From contig NZ_CP154855.1 of the NCBI RefSeq assembly GCF_047302425.1, forward strand, positions 3,286,001-3,350,000: a stretch of DNA of 64,000 nucleotides, given 5' to 3'. Under the pieces are notes generated by a model, which had not been told where the DNA came from, did not search any database, and saw nothing but the letters and a program-made list of their open reading frames with translations. The position numbers and the translations under genes were made by a program. Positions 8,744 to 21,719 of this stretch are shown here, one piece after another (position 1 is the stretch's first letter; the number at the start of each line of letters is the position of its first letter). The DNA is from Oceanitalea sp047302425. GTDB lineage: Bacteria > Actinomycetota > Actinomycetes > Actinomycetales > Actinomycetaceae.

Positions 8744-9922
8744 TCAGTCTCCAATCGTCGTGAAGGTGCTGTGCTGCGCGCTGGACCGCTCGATCGCGTC
8801 GAGCACGCGCTGGACGTGCAGGCCGTCCTCGAAGGAGGGGGCGGGGTCCTCGCCTGCGCCGATCGCCCGGACGAGGTCGACGGTCTGGTGGACGAAGCCG
8901 TGCTCGTAGCCGAGTCCGTGGCCGGCCGGCCACCACGCCTCGATGTAGGGGTGCACCGGCTCGGTGACGACGATGCGGCGGAAGCCGGCGGTCTCGGCGG
9001 GCTCGGTGGCGTCGTAGAGGTGGAGGACGTTCATGTCCTCGAAGTCGAAGGCGATGGCGCCCGTGGTGCCGCTGACCTCGATGCGGATGGCGTTCTTCCG
9101 CCCCCACGCGAAGCGGGTGGCCTCGAGGACGGCCGGTGCCCCGCTCGAGAGCCGGGCGAGGAAGATCGCCGAGTCGTCCACGGTCACCGGTCCGCGCTCG
9201 GTGCCGCCCGTGCCGTGCAGCCCGCTGAAGCTCTCGGCGACGGGGCGCTCGGTGACGAAGGTGTCGAGCATGCCGGAGACGCCGGCGATCTGCTGCCCGG
9301 TGATGAACTGCGTGAGGTCGATGATGTGGGCGCCGATGTCGCCCAGCGCGCCGGAGCCGGCCTTCTCCTTGTCCAGCCGCCAGGACAGCGGGGCGTCGGC
9401 GTCGGCGAGCCAGTCCTGCAGGTACTGGGCGCGCACCTGGCGCACCTCACCGATCCGCCCGTCGGCGACGAGCTGCTGGGCCAGCCGCACGGCCGGCACC
9501 CGCCGGTAGGTGAAGCCCACCATCGAGCGCACCCCCCGCTGCCGGGCCGCGGCGGCAGCCGCCGCCATCGTCTCGGCCTCGGCCACGGTGTTGGCCATCG
9601 GCTTCTCGACGAGCACGTGCTTGCCGGCCTCGAGCGCGGCCACCGCGATCTCGGCGTGTGTGTCCCCCGGCGTGCAGATGTCGACGACGTCGACGTCCTC
9701 CCGGTCGAGCACCCGGCGCCAGTCCGTCTCCACGGCGTCCCAGCCCAGCTGCCGGGCGGCGCTCGTCGCGCGCTGCTCGTCCCGCCCGACGAGGACCGCC
9801 AGGTGCGGCTCGAGGGGGAGGTCGAAGAAGCGGTGCGCGTTGCGCCACGCCTGGGAGTGGGCGCGCCCCATGAAGGCGTACCCGATCATCGCCACGCCGA
9901 CCCGCGGCTTGTCCTCACTCAT
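8744..9922 (-). CDS. Gfo/Idh/MocA-family oxidoreductase
   Basis: A 392-residue NAD(P)-dependent sugar or cyclitol dehydrogenase. The Rossmann start is VAMIGYAFMGRAHSQAW and the family EKP signature appears as HVLVEKPMANT at about residues 97-107. GALGDIGAHIIDL carries the catalytic-domain Asp and His. The first ATG (9925) lies only 1 nt after AAGGAG, so ATG 9922 at 4 nt is preferred. It sits between the importer genes and the TIM-barrel isomerase, separated from the importer by a strong hairpin. A likely role is oxidation or reduction of an imported keto-glycoside or inositol-like compound. Confidence 0.85.
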   Translation of the reverse strand: MSEDKPRVGVAMIGYAFMGRAHSQAWRNAHRFFDLPLEPHLAVLVGRDEQRATSAARQLGWDAVETDWRRVLDREDVDVVDICTPGDTHAEIAVAALEAGKHVLVEKPMANTVAEAETMAAAAAAARQRGVRSMVGFTYRRVPAVRLAQQLVADGRIGEVRQVRAQYLQDWLADADAPLSWRLDKEKAGSGALGDIGAHIIDLTQFITGQQIAGVSGMLDTFVTERPVAESFSGLHGTGGTERGPVTVDDSAIFLARLSSGAPAVLEATRFAWGRKNAIRIEVSGTTGAIAFDFEDMNVLHLYDATEPAETAGFRRIVVTEPVHPYIEAWWPAGHGLGYEHGFVHQTVDLVRAIGAGEDPAPSFEDGLHVQRVLDAIERSSAQHSTFTTIGD

Positions 9923-9943
9923 CATGCTCCTTCAGATGTGGGA

Positions 9944-9974
9944 CCGGGGGCGCCGGACCAGCCGGCGCCCCCGG
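9944..9974 (-). terminator. intra-operon hairpin between binding-protein and oxidoreductase genes
   Basis: A perfect 13-bp GC stem (CCGGGGGCGCCGG at 9944-9956 paired with 9962-9974) with a 5-nt loop sits 12 nt after the binding-protein stop and 21 nt before the next start. It may be a partial terminator or may protect mRNA 3' ends, giving more transcript for the transporter part. Confidence 0.6.
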
Positions 9975-9986
9975 ATCCTGGGTGGC

Positions 9987-11048
9987 TCAGGACGCGAAGG
10001 CCGAGTCGATGAACTGGTCGACGTTGTCCGCGGTCACGACGGGCGCGTACAGCTGGATGAGCCGCGGCACCTCGACCTCGACGAGGTCGGACATGGCCTT
10101 GCCCTGCGCGAGGAGACGGGCGAGACGGACGCCGTCGGCGGCCTGCGTGGCCGGGTAGATGACGGTGGCCCGCACGAGGGAGTCGCCGGACTGGATCTCC
10201 TCCATCATGTTGCGCGAGCCGGCGCCGCCGACGACGAAGAACTCGTCGCGGCCGGCGTTCTCGATGGCGGCCATGACGCCGAGGCCCTGGTCGTCGTCGT
10301 GGTTCCAGATGGCGTCGATCTCGGGCAGCGCCTGGAGCAGGTTGGACGTGGCCGACTCCCCGCCCTGAACCGTGAAGTCCGCGGCCACGCGGTTGGCGAC
10401 CTCGAGCCCGCACTCGGACAGGGCGTCCTCGAAGCCCTGGCTGCGGTCCTGGGTGAGCGGGAGGTTGTCGATGCCGGCGATCTCCGCGATGACGGCGTCG
10501 GGCTGGTCGCCGAGCTGCTCGCACATGTACTCGCCGGCGCTGACGCCCATGCCGTAGTTGTCGCCGAGGACGGTGACGCGGGCCGCGTTCGGGTCGGAGA
10601 ACTCACGGTCGACGTTGATGACGGGGATGCCCGCCTCCATCGCCTCGAGGGCGACGCCGGTGAGCGCGGCGCCGTCGAAGGGCAGGATGACGATGGCGTC
10701 GACGCCGTCGTTGATGAAGGTCTCGACCTGGCTGATCTGGAGGTTGACGTCGTTGGTGCCCTCGGCCATCCGGAAGTCGATGTCCTCGTACTTCTCGGCC
10801 TCCTCCTGGGCGAGGCTGGTGATCGCACCCATCCAGCCGTGGTCGGCCGCCGGGGCGGAGAAGCCGATGGTGACCGTGTCACCGGTGTCGTCGTTGCTCG
10901 ACCCGGCCTGCTGCTGGGAGTCGGAGCCGGTGGTGGCATCGTCGCCCTCGACCTCCTCGGGGGTGTTGCCGGTGCAGCCGGCGACGAGCAGGGCGGCCGA
11001 GAGGCCGGCGGCGACGGCGAACCGGCGGCGCGTGGTACGTGCGGACAT
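9987..11048 (-). CDS. ribose-type ABC importer substrate-binding lipoprotein
   Basis: A 353-residue lipoprotein. The signal ends in a lipobox (ALLVAGC), so the Cys at about residue 25 is lipidated and the protein is tethered outside the membrane. The mature part is a periplasmic-binding-protein type 1 fold: TVTIGFSAPAADHGWMGAI, ILPFDGAALTGVALEAM, GIPVINVDREF and WNHDDDQGLGVMAAI are typical of RbsB-like proteins that bind pentoses, hexoses or cyclitols. AAGGAGG lies 8 nt before the ATG. It follows the permease gene after 45 nt in the same operon. Confidence 0.9.
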   Translation of the reverse strand: MSARTTRRRFAVAAGLSAALLVAGCTGNTPEEVEGDDATTGSDSQQQAGSSNDDTGDTVTIGFSAPAADHGWMGAITSLAQEEAEKYEDIDFRMAEGTNDVNLQISQVETFINDGVDAIVILPFDGAALTGVALEAMEAGIPVINVDREFSDPNAARVTVLGDNYGMGVSAGEYMCEQLGDQPDAVIAEIAGIDNLPLTQDRSQGFEDALSECGLEVANRVAADFTVQGGESATSNLLQALPEIDAIWNHDDDQGLGVMAAIENAGRDEFFVVGGAGSRNMMEEIQSGDSLVRATVIYPATQAADGVRLARLLAQGKAMSDLVEVEVPRLIQLYAPVVTADNVDQFIDSAFAS

Positions 11049-11093
11049 GAGGGGTTCCTCCTTGAACTGGGATGGGCTGGTGCTGCTGGGGGG

Positions 11094-12197
11094 CTAGCTG
11101 GAGCCGCGGGCGGCGAAGCGCTGCTGGAGCAGGACGGCGAGGACGATGATCGCGCCCTGCGCCACCGCCTGGACCGAGGTGGACAGGTTGTTGAGGACGA
11201 AGATGTTCCGCAGCATCGCGAAGATGAGGACGCCGAGGACGGTGCCGACGATGGTGCCGCGGCCGCCGATGAGCAGGGTGCCGCCGACGACCACCGCGGC
11301 GATGGCGTCGAGCTCGAAGAGGAGACCGTGGGTCGAGGTCCCGACGTCGGTGCGCGCGAGCATGGTGACCGCGGCGATGCCGGTGGCCAGGCCGGAGAGG
11401 GCGAAGAGGTACATGGTGTGGCGCTGGACCTTGATGCCGGCCAGGCGCGCCGCCTCGGGGTTGCCGCCGACGGCGATGGTGCGGCGGCCAAAAGTCGTGC
11501 GGTTGAGCAGGACCCAGCCGAGCGCGGCGATGACGAGGAACATCCACACCGTCATCGGCACCCCGAGGACGTCGGCGCCGAAGAAGTCACTGAATCCGCT
11601 CACCTCGCCCCTCCCCTGGCTCAGGTCCCGGTGGGGGATGAGCTGGGTCTGGCGGCCGGAGATGATCTCGGCCAGACCGCGGGCCGCGACGAGCATGGCC
11701 AGGGTGGCGATGAACGAGACCACACGCCCGTAGGCGACGATGATGCCGTTGACGACACCGGCGGCCGTCCCGACCACCATCGCGGTGAGCGCGATGACGA
11801 TCCAGTGGGTGTCGGCGGCCATCGTCTGGGTCGCGAGGGTGGTCGCCCACACGGTGGCCAGGCCCATGACGGAGCCGACGGACAGGTCGATACCACCACC
11901 GGTGATGACGAAGGTCATCCCGATGCTGATGATCCCGATCGTCGCCGCGAGGGCAAGGATCGTCGTGATGTTGCTCGCGCTGAGGAACCGGTCCCCGGCG
12001 GTCACGACACCGGCCACACCGATGAGCACGACGGCGATGACGAGGCCGAGGCTGCGGAGCGCGCCGCCCCCGCCCCCACCGCGCCGTGCCCGCGTGGTGG
12101 GCTGGCTCGGCTCGGGAGCGAGGTCCCGGTTCGTGGGCGGCAGGGCCGGCGAGCTGCCGCCGGCCGCGGAGGTGTCTGCCGCTGCGTTCTCACTCAT
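11094..12197 (-). CDS. ribose-type ABC importer permease
   Basis: A 367-residue integral membrane protein of the RbsC/XylH class with about eight to ten hydrophobic segments after a Gly/Arg-rich cytoplasmic N-terminus. GIDLSVGSVMGLA, and the EAA-like loop GGNPEAARLAGIKV that docks on the ATPase, are characteristic. Start at ATG 12197 overlaps the ATPase stop by ATGA. A longer in-frame extension upstream is a shadow of the ATPase gene. It forms the translocation path for the ligand caught by the 9987-11048 lipoprotein. Confidence 0.9.
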   Translation of the reverse strand: MSENAAADTSAAGGSSPALPPTNRDLAPEPSQPTTRARRGGGGGGALRSLGLVIAVVLIGVAGVVTAGDRFLSASNITTILALAATIGIISIGMTFVITGGGIDLSVGSVMGLATVWATTLATQTMAADTHWIVIALTAMVVGTAAGVVNGIIVAYGRVVSFIATLAMLVAARGLAEIISGRQTQLIPHRDLSQGRGEVSGFSDFFGADVLGVPMTVWMFLVIAALGWVLLNRTTFGRRTIAVGGNPEAARLAGIKVQRHTMYLFALSGLATGIAAVTMLARTDVGTSTHGLLFELDAIAAVVVGGTLLIGGRGTIVGTVLGVLIFAMLRNIFVLNNLSTSVQAVAQGAIIVLAVLLQQRFAARGSS

Positions 12198-13714
12198 GCG
12201 TGAGTTCCTTCCATGACGAGGTCGAGCACGCCGTGCTCGTCGATCTGGTCTGCCGGTCCGTGGTGGACGACGCGGCCCTCGGCGACGACGAGGACGTCGT
12301 CGGCCAGGCCGAGGACCTCCTCGATCTCGCTGGACACCATGAGCACGGCGGCGCCGGAGGCCGCCAGGCGGCGGATGAGGCCGTAGATCTCGGCCCGGGC
12401 ACCGACGTCGACGCCGCGCGTGGGCTCGTCGAGCAGGAGGATGTCGCAGCCGTGGACGAGCCACCGGGCGAGCATCGCCTTCTGCTGGTTGCCGCCGGAC
12501 AGGGTGCGGATACGGCGGCCGCCGTCCGCCGGAGCCACCTGGAGGGAGCGGATCTGCTCCTCCGCGGCCTTGCGCTCCGCGCGCTCGTTGAGCAGGCCCG
12601 AGCGGGCGAAGCGCGCGAAGGTCGAGAGGGTGATGTTGCGGTAGACCGGCTCGTCGAGGAGCAGGCCCTGGCTCTTGCGCTCCTCCGGGGCCAGACCGAT
12701 GCCGGCGCTGACGGCCGCGTCCACCGAGCCGGCGCGCAGCTTCTTGCCCCGCACCCGCACCGCACCGCCCGTGGCCTTCCGCGCGCCGTAGACCGTCTCG
12801 AGGATCTCCGAGCGTCCGGCGCCGACGAGGCCGGCGAGCCCGACGATCTGGCCCGCCCGCACGGTGAAGCTCACGTCCTCGAAGACGCCGGCCAGGGAGA
12901 GGTTCTCGACCTCGAGCAGGGCCTCACCACGCTCGTGGGTGCCGCGGCCACCGCCGAAGTCGACGCCGACGCTGCGGCCGGTCATCAGCTTGATGAGCTC
13001 GGGGGTGGGGGTGTCGGCGACCGCGAGGTTCTCGGCGACGGTCCGCCCGTCCTTGAGGACGGTGATGCGGTCGCCGATCTTGCGGATCTCCTCGAGCCGG
13101 TGGGAGATGTAGATGATCGCGACGCCGTCGGCCGACAGGGTCCGGACCACCCGGAAGAGGTTCTCCACCTCCTCGGGGTCGAGCACCGCCGAGGGCTCGT
13201 CCATGACGATGACCCGGGCGTTGTGCGACAGGGCGCGGGCCATCGAGACGACCTGCTTCCCCGCGGCGGAGAGGCGCCCGACCTCACGGCCCGGCGGGAT
13301 CTCCGGGTGGCCGAGGCGCCCCAGGAGCTCGCGGGTGCGGCTGTGCGCCTCGGAGCGGCGGAGCAGCCCGCCCCTGGACAGCTCGTGGCCGAGGAAGATG
13401 TTCTCGGCGACGCTCAGGCCGTCGACGACGTCGAGCTCCTGGTACATCGTCGCGACACCGAGCTCGATGGCCGCGGTGGGCGAGCCGATCGTCACGGGCT
13501 CCCCGTTCCACCGGATCTCGCCGGAGTCCGGCTGGTGGGCGCCCGCGAGGACCTTGATGAGCGTCGACTTCCCGGCGCCGTTCTGCCCGAGCAGGCAGTG
13601 CACCTCGCCGGCACGGACCTCGAGGTCCACGCCGTCGAGGGCCTTGGCGCCGGGGAAGTGCTTGACGATGTCGGAGAGACGGAGCAGCTGTGCTGGAGGG
13701 TCTGCTGTGACCAT
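12194..13714 (-). CDS. ribose-type ABC importer ATPase (two nucleotide-binding domains)
   Basis: A 506-residue RbsA-type tandem ATPase. Domain 1 has Walker A GQNGAGKST and Walker B VIVMDEPSAVLD, with a weak signature LSAAGKQ. Domain 2 has the degenerate Walker A GLVGAGRSE usual for this family, signature LSGGNQQK and Walker B ILLLDEPTRGVD. Start at ATG 13714 is chosen because TACAGT lies exactly 6 nt upstream with TTGACG 18 nt before it, so the message is probably leaderless. A TTG at 13750 in the same frame is the -35 box itself. It is the first gene of the importer operon and divergent from a ROK regulator. Confidence 0.92.
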   Translation of the reverse strand: MVTADPPAQLLRLSDIVKHFPGAKALDGVDLEVRAGEVHCLLGQNGAGKSTLIKVLAGAHQPDSGEIRWNGEPVTIGSPTAAIELGVATMYQELDVVDGLSVAENIFLGHELSRGGLLRRSEAHSRTRELLGRLGHPEIPPGREVGRLSAAGKQVVSMARALSHNARVIVMDEPSAVLDPEEVENLFRVVRTLSADGVAIIYISHRLEEIRKIGDRITVLKDGRTVAENLAVADTPTPELIKLMTGRSVGVDFGGGRGTHERGEALLEVENLSLAGVFEDVSFTVRAGQIVGLAGLVGAGRSEILETVYGARKATGGAVRVRGKKLRAGSVDAAVSAGIGLAPEERKSQGLLLDEPVYRNITLSTFARFARSGLLNERAERKAAEEQIRSLQVAPADGGRRIRTLSGGNQQKAMLARWLVHGCDILLLDEPTRGVDVGARAEIYGLIRRLAASGAAVLMVSSEIEEVLGLADDVLVVAEGRVVHHGPADQIDEHGVLDLVMEGTHA

Positions 13715-13720
13715 GGCGAC

Positions 13721-13762
13721 ACTGTAGGGGCCTGTTCTGATATTCGTCAATCAAAAGTCGCG
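13721..13762 (-). promoter_or_regulatory. importer operon promoter and putative ROK operator (site A)
   Basis: On the minus strand TTGACG (13750-13745), an 18-nt spacer and TACAGT (13726-13721) form a promoter whose start would coincide with ATG 13714. Directly upstream, CGCGACTTTTGA runs into the -35 box. The 13-base string CTTTTGATTGACG recurs exactly at site B (20887-20928), with a close variant at site C (26371-26413). Confidence 0.7.
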
Positions 13763-13786
13763 CACAAGGATGATAGTTACGTGAGC

Positions 13787-13815
13787 GTGACCTGTGGAAG
13801 CATCGATGGTTTACT
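13787..13815 (+). promoter_or_regulatory. possible leaderless promoter of the ROK gene
   Basis: GTGACC (13787-13792), a 17-nt spacer and TTTACT (13810-13815) end 6 nt before ATG 13822. This mirrors the arrangement on the other strand. The match to consensus is modest. Confidence 0.35.
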
Positions 13816-13821
13816 CGTCGC

Positions 13822-15036
13822 ATGGTCATACTTCCGACAGGTCTCGAGGAGCGAGGTGACGTTCGCCGAGAGGCTGATCCTCGGTCGGCAGGCACCCTGT
13901 TCCAGCTGATCCGCGACGGGCGGCCGCGCACGCGCGCGGACCTCGCGGCCGTCACCGGCTTCGCGCGGCCCACGGTCGCCGCGCGCATCGACGAGCTGCT
14001 CGGCTCCGGTCTCATCGTCCCCGCGGGCGAGGCCTCCTCCACCGGCGGGCGCCCGCCCGCCACTTTCGCCTTCAACCCGGGCGCGCGCATCATCCTCGCC
14101 GCGGACCTCGGCGTGAGCCACGGCCGCCTCGCCGTCACCGACCTCGCCTCCACCGTGCTGACCGAGCGCTCGCTGGAGATCGCCATCGGCGACGGCCCCG
14201 AGATGGTGCTCGACGCCGTCACCACCGCCCTGCAGGAGATGGTCGAGGAGCTCGGGCGCCCGGTGTCCGACGTCGCCGGGGTCGGCATCGGCCTGCCCGG
14301 ACCGGTGGAGCACCGGCTGGGCCGCGCGATCAGCCCGCCGATCATGCCCGGCTGGGACGGCTTCGACGTCCCCGGCCACGTGAGCCGCACGCTGCCCACC
14401 CCGGTGCTCGTCGACAACGACGTCAACATCATGGCGCTCGGCGAGCACGCGGCGCGGTGGCCCGACGTCCGCGACCTCGTCTTCATCAAGATCGCCACGG
14501 GCATCGGCGCCGGCATCATCTCCGACGGCCAGCTGCGCCGCGGGGCGCTCGGCGCCGCCGGCGACCTCGGCCACATCGCCGTCCCCCGCGGGCGTCCCGT
14601 GCCCTGCCGGTGCGGCAACGTCGGCTGCCTCGAGGCCCTGGCGAGCGGCCTGGCCGTCGTCGAGTCGCTACGCGCGCAGGGCGTGGACATCCAGCGCACC
14701 GCGCAGATCGTCGACCTCGTGCGCTCGGGGAACCTCACGGCCAGCCAGACCGTGCGTCAGGCCGGACGCGACATCGGTGACGTCGTCGCCGGCTGCGTCA
14801 ACCTCCTCAACCCCTCGGTCATCGTCATCGGCGGGATCGTCTCGGAGGTGGGCGAGCACCTGCTGGCCGGCATCCGCGAGGTCGTCTACAGCCGCTCGCT
14901 GCCGCTGGCGACCCAGCACCTGCGCATCGTCGCCTCCCAGACCGAGGGCCGCGCCGGGGTGCTCGGCGCCTCGCAGATGGTCTCCCAGCAGGTGCTCTCG
15001 GCACCCGCCATCGACGAGCTGCTCGCCCGCGGCTGA
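13822..15036 (+). CDS. ROK-family transcriptional regulator
   Basis: A 404-residue repressor-type ROK protein. An N-terminal winged helix (TLFQLIRDGRPRTRADLAAV and ARPTVAARIDELLGSGL, about residues 25-65) precedes an ASKHA sugar-kinase-like half. LAADLGVSHGRLAV is the phosphate loop, and GDLGHIAVPRG followed by PCRCGNVGCLEALA is the His plus Cys zinc motif typical of ROK proteins. Such proteins bind sugars or sugar phosphates and repress sugar-uptake genes. It is divergent from the ABC importer and overlooks site A, so it most likely controls that operon, and perhaps sites B to D. No Shine-Dalgarno is seen before ATG 13822. Confidence 0.9.
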   Translation: MVILPTGLEERGDVRREADPRSAGTLFQLIRDGRPRTRADLAAVTGFARPTVAARIDELLGSGLIVPAGEASSTGGRPPATFAFNPGARIILAADLGVSHGRLAVTDLASTVLTERSLEIAIGDGPEMVLDAVTTALQEMVEELGRPVSDVAGVGIGLPGPVEHRLGRAISPPIMPGWDGFDVPGHVSRTLPTPVLVDNDVNIMALGEHAARWPDVRDLVFIKIATGIGAGIISDGQLRRGALGAAGDLGHIAVPRGRPVPCRCGNVGCLEALASGLAVVESLRAQGVDIQRTAQIVDLVRSGNLTASQTVRQAGRDIGDVVAGCVNLLNPSVIVIGGIVSEVGEHLLAGIREVVYSRSLPLATQHLRIVASQTEGRAGVLGASQMVSQQVLSAPAIDELLARG

Positions 15037-15055
15037 GCACGCCGAGCAGGAACGA

Positions 15056-15090
15056 CCAGGGGCCCGCAGCCATCGGCTGCGGGCCCCTGG
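15056..15090. terminator. bidirectional hairpin terminator
   Basis: A perfect 16-bp stem (CCAGGGGCCCGCAGCC with its complement) and a 3-nt ATC loop lies between the convergent ROK gene and the giant secreted protein gene. It can serve both strands. Confidence 0.85.
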
Positions 15091-15111
15091 CGTTCCCAGG
15101 TCAGCGGGCGA

Positions 15112-20724
<5,613 letters not shown>

Positions 20725-20886
20725 GGTTTCTCCTTGAAAGTCGAGTTCACGTGCGGGCCGGCCTCACGGCGCGGCCGATGTGGCCGGGCGCCGTCGTCGG
20801 CGTCCGGCTGGAGCCGCCCCTGCACCTGCGCAGATCAGCGACGTCCACTCGGCACACGGGTGTGTGCTACCTCACTTCCACGCCCG

Positions 20887-20928
20887 AGCGTAGGGGTACT
20901 TTTGGGTGTCCGTCAATCAAAAGCCGCG
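20887..20928 (-). promoter_or_regulatory. promoter and putative operator of the giant dehydrogenase gene (site B)
   Basis: Minus strand: TTGACG (20916-20911), 18-nt spacer, TACGCT (20892-20887). Upstream CGCGGCTTTTGA matches site A. CAAAAG in the spacer forms a CTTTTG-N13-CAAAAG inverted repeat across the -35 box, a plausible dimer site. The predicted leader is about 155 nt. Confidence 0.68.
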
Positions 20929-20952
20929 AACATCGACGCAGTCTAAGGCGTA

Positions 20953-20968
20953 TCCTCCTTTCGGAGGA
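20953..20968 (-). terminator. weak hairpin after the DUF1080 lipoprotein gene
   Basis: TCCTCC and GGAGGA (6-bp stem, 4-nt loop) lie 19 nt beyond the minus-strand stop at 20987. It is short but well placed. The 262 bases between 20725 and 20986 otherwise hold only the long leader of the gene at 20724 and promoter site B. Confidence 0.4.
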
Positions 20969-20986
20969 GGACGATGGGAGGAACCC

Positions 20987-21637
20987 TCAGGCCGGCCCGA
21001 TGCGCACGTCGCGGAAGGCCATCTTGTCCGCCGGCCCGTGGTTCTGCAGCCCGATGTGGCCGGCGAGCGGCCGGTCGGTGACGAGCTCGTTGACGAGCAC
21101 GCCGTTGAGGTGGACGGCGAGGCGCGACCCGTCGGCAACGATCTCGTAGGTGTTCCACTCCCCGGGCGGCGCGAGCGCCTCGTCGCGCCGGGCCAGGTCC
21201 GCTCCCTGCACCCCGTAGACCGCGCCGGTCGTGCGGTCCGGCTGGTCGCTCGGGTCGATCTGGATCTCGTAGCCCTCGGTGACGGCGGTCCACGGGTCGT
21301 CCCCGGGGTCGGGGAAGCCGACGAAGACGCCGGAGTTGTCGTCCCCCGACATCCGCCACTCGACCCACAGCCGGTAGTCCCGGAAGCTCTCGGGGAACCA
21401 GAGCAGGCCCATGCCGCCCACCGTGACCATCGAGCAGTCCTCCTGCAGCTCGAAGCGTCCGGGGCCGGCCATCCGCCAGGCGTCGAGGCTCTCCTGCGTG
21501 CCGTCGAAGAGCGCGCGGTAACCCTCCTCCGGAGCGGCCGGCGGGCACGTCCCGCCCTCGGCCGGACCGGTGGACGGCGACCCGGCGCAGCCCACGAGCA
21601 GCACGGCGACGGCGGCGAGCGCGGCGGACCTCGGCAC
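20987..21637 (-). CDS. DUF1080 (3-keto-disaccharide hydrolase-like) lipoprotein
   Basis: A 216-residue lipoprotein starting at GTG 21637, 6 nt after AAGGAG. A longer frame to 21694 has no ribosome site. The lipobox LLVGC gives a lipidated Cys near residue 17. The mature part is one DUF1080 beta-sandwich: YRALFDGTQESLDAWR, DDNSGVFVGFPDPG, GYEIQIDPSDQPDRTTGAVY and HIGLQNHGPADKMAFRDV. Pfam names the family 3-keto-disaccharide hydrolase. It sits between two giant PQQ-dehydrogenase proteins on the same strand, and the same domain is embedded in the 55714-60126 protein. This suggests that it cleaves keto-glycosides made outside the cell. TACGGT at 21666-21661 may be its -10 box. Confidence 0.85.
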   Translation of the reverse strand: MPRSAALAAVAVLLVGCAGSPSTGPAEGGTCPPAAPEEGYRALFDGTQESLDAWRMAGPGRFELQEDCSMVTVGGMGLLWFPESFRDYRLWVEWRMSGDDNSGVFVGFPDPGDDPWTAVTEGYEIQIDPSDQPDRTTGAVYGVQGADLARRDEALAPPGEWNTYEIVADGSRLAVHLNGVLVNELVTDRPLAGHIGLQNHGPADKMAFRDVRIGPA

Positions 21638-21673
21638 TGGTGGCTCCTTCCGACCCTCCCACCGTACGCGCGC

Positions 21674-21712
21674 ACGCGGGCCCCCAGCCGGCAACCGGCT
21701 GGGGGCCCGCGT
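21674..21712 (-). terminator. 18-bp hairpin terminator
   Basis: A perfect 18-bp stem (ACGCGGGCCCCCAGCCGG with its complement) and a 3-nt CAA loop lies 7 nt beyond the stop of the 21720-26195 gene. It isolates that gene from the DUF1080 lipoprotein gene downstream. Confidence 0.85.
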
Positions 21713-21719
21713 CCGAGGG

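Noticed and set aside
13715..13750. Upstream TTG start for the importer ATPase
   Set aside because: The TTG is part of the TTGACG -35 box, and the added 12 residues precede the conserved N-terminus without a ribosome site.
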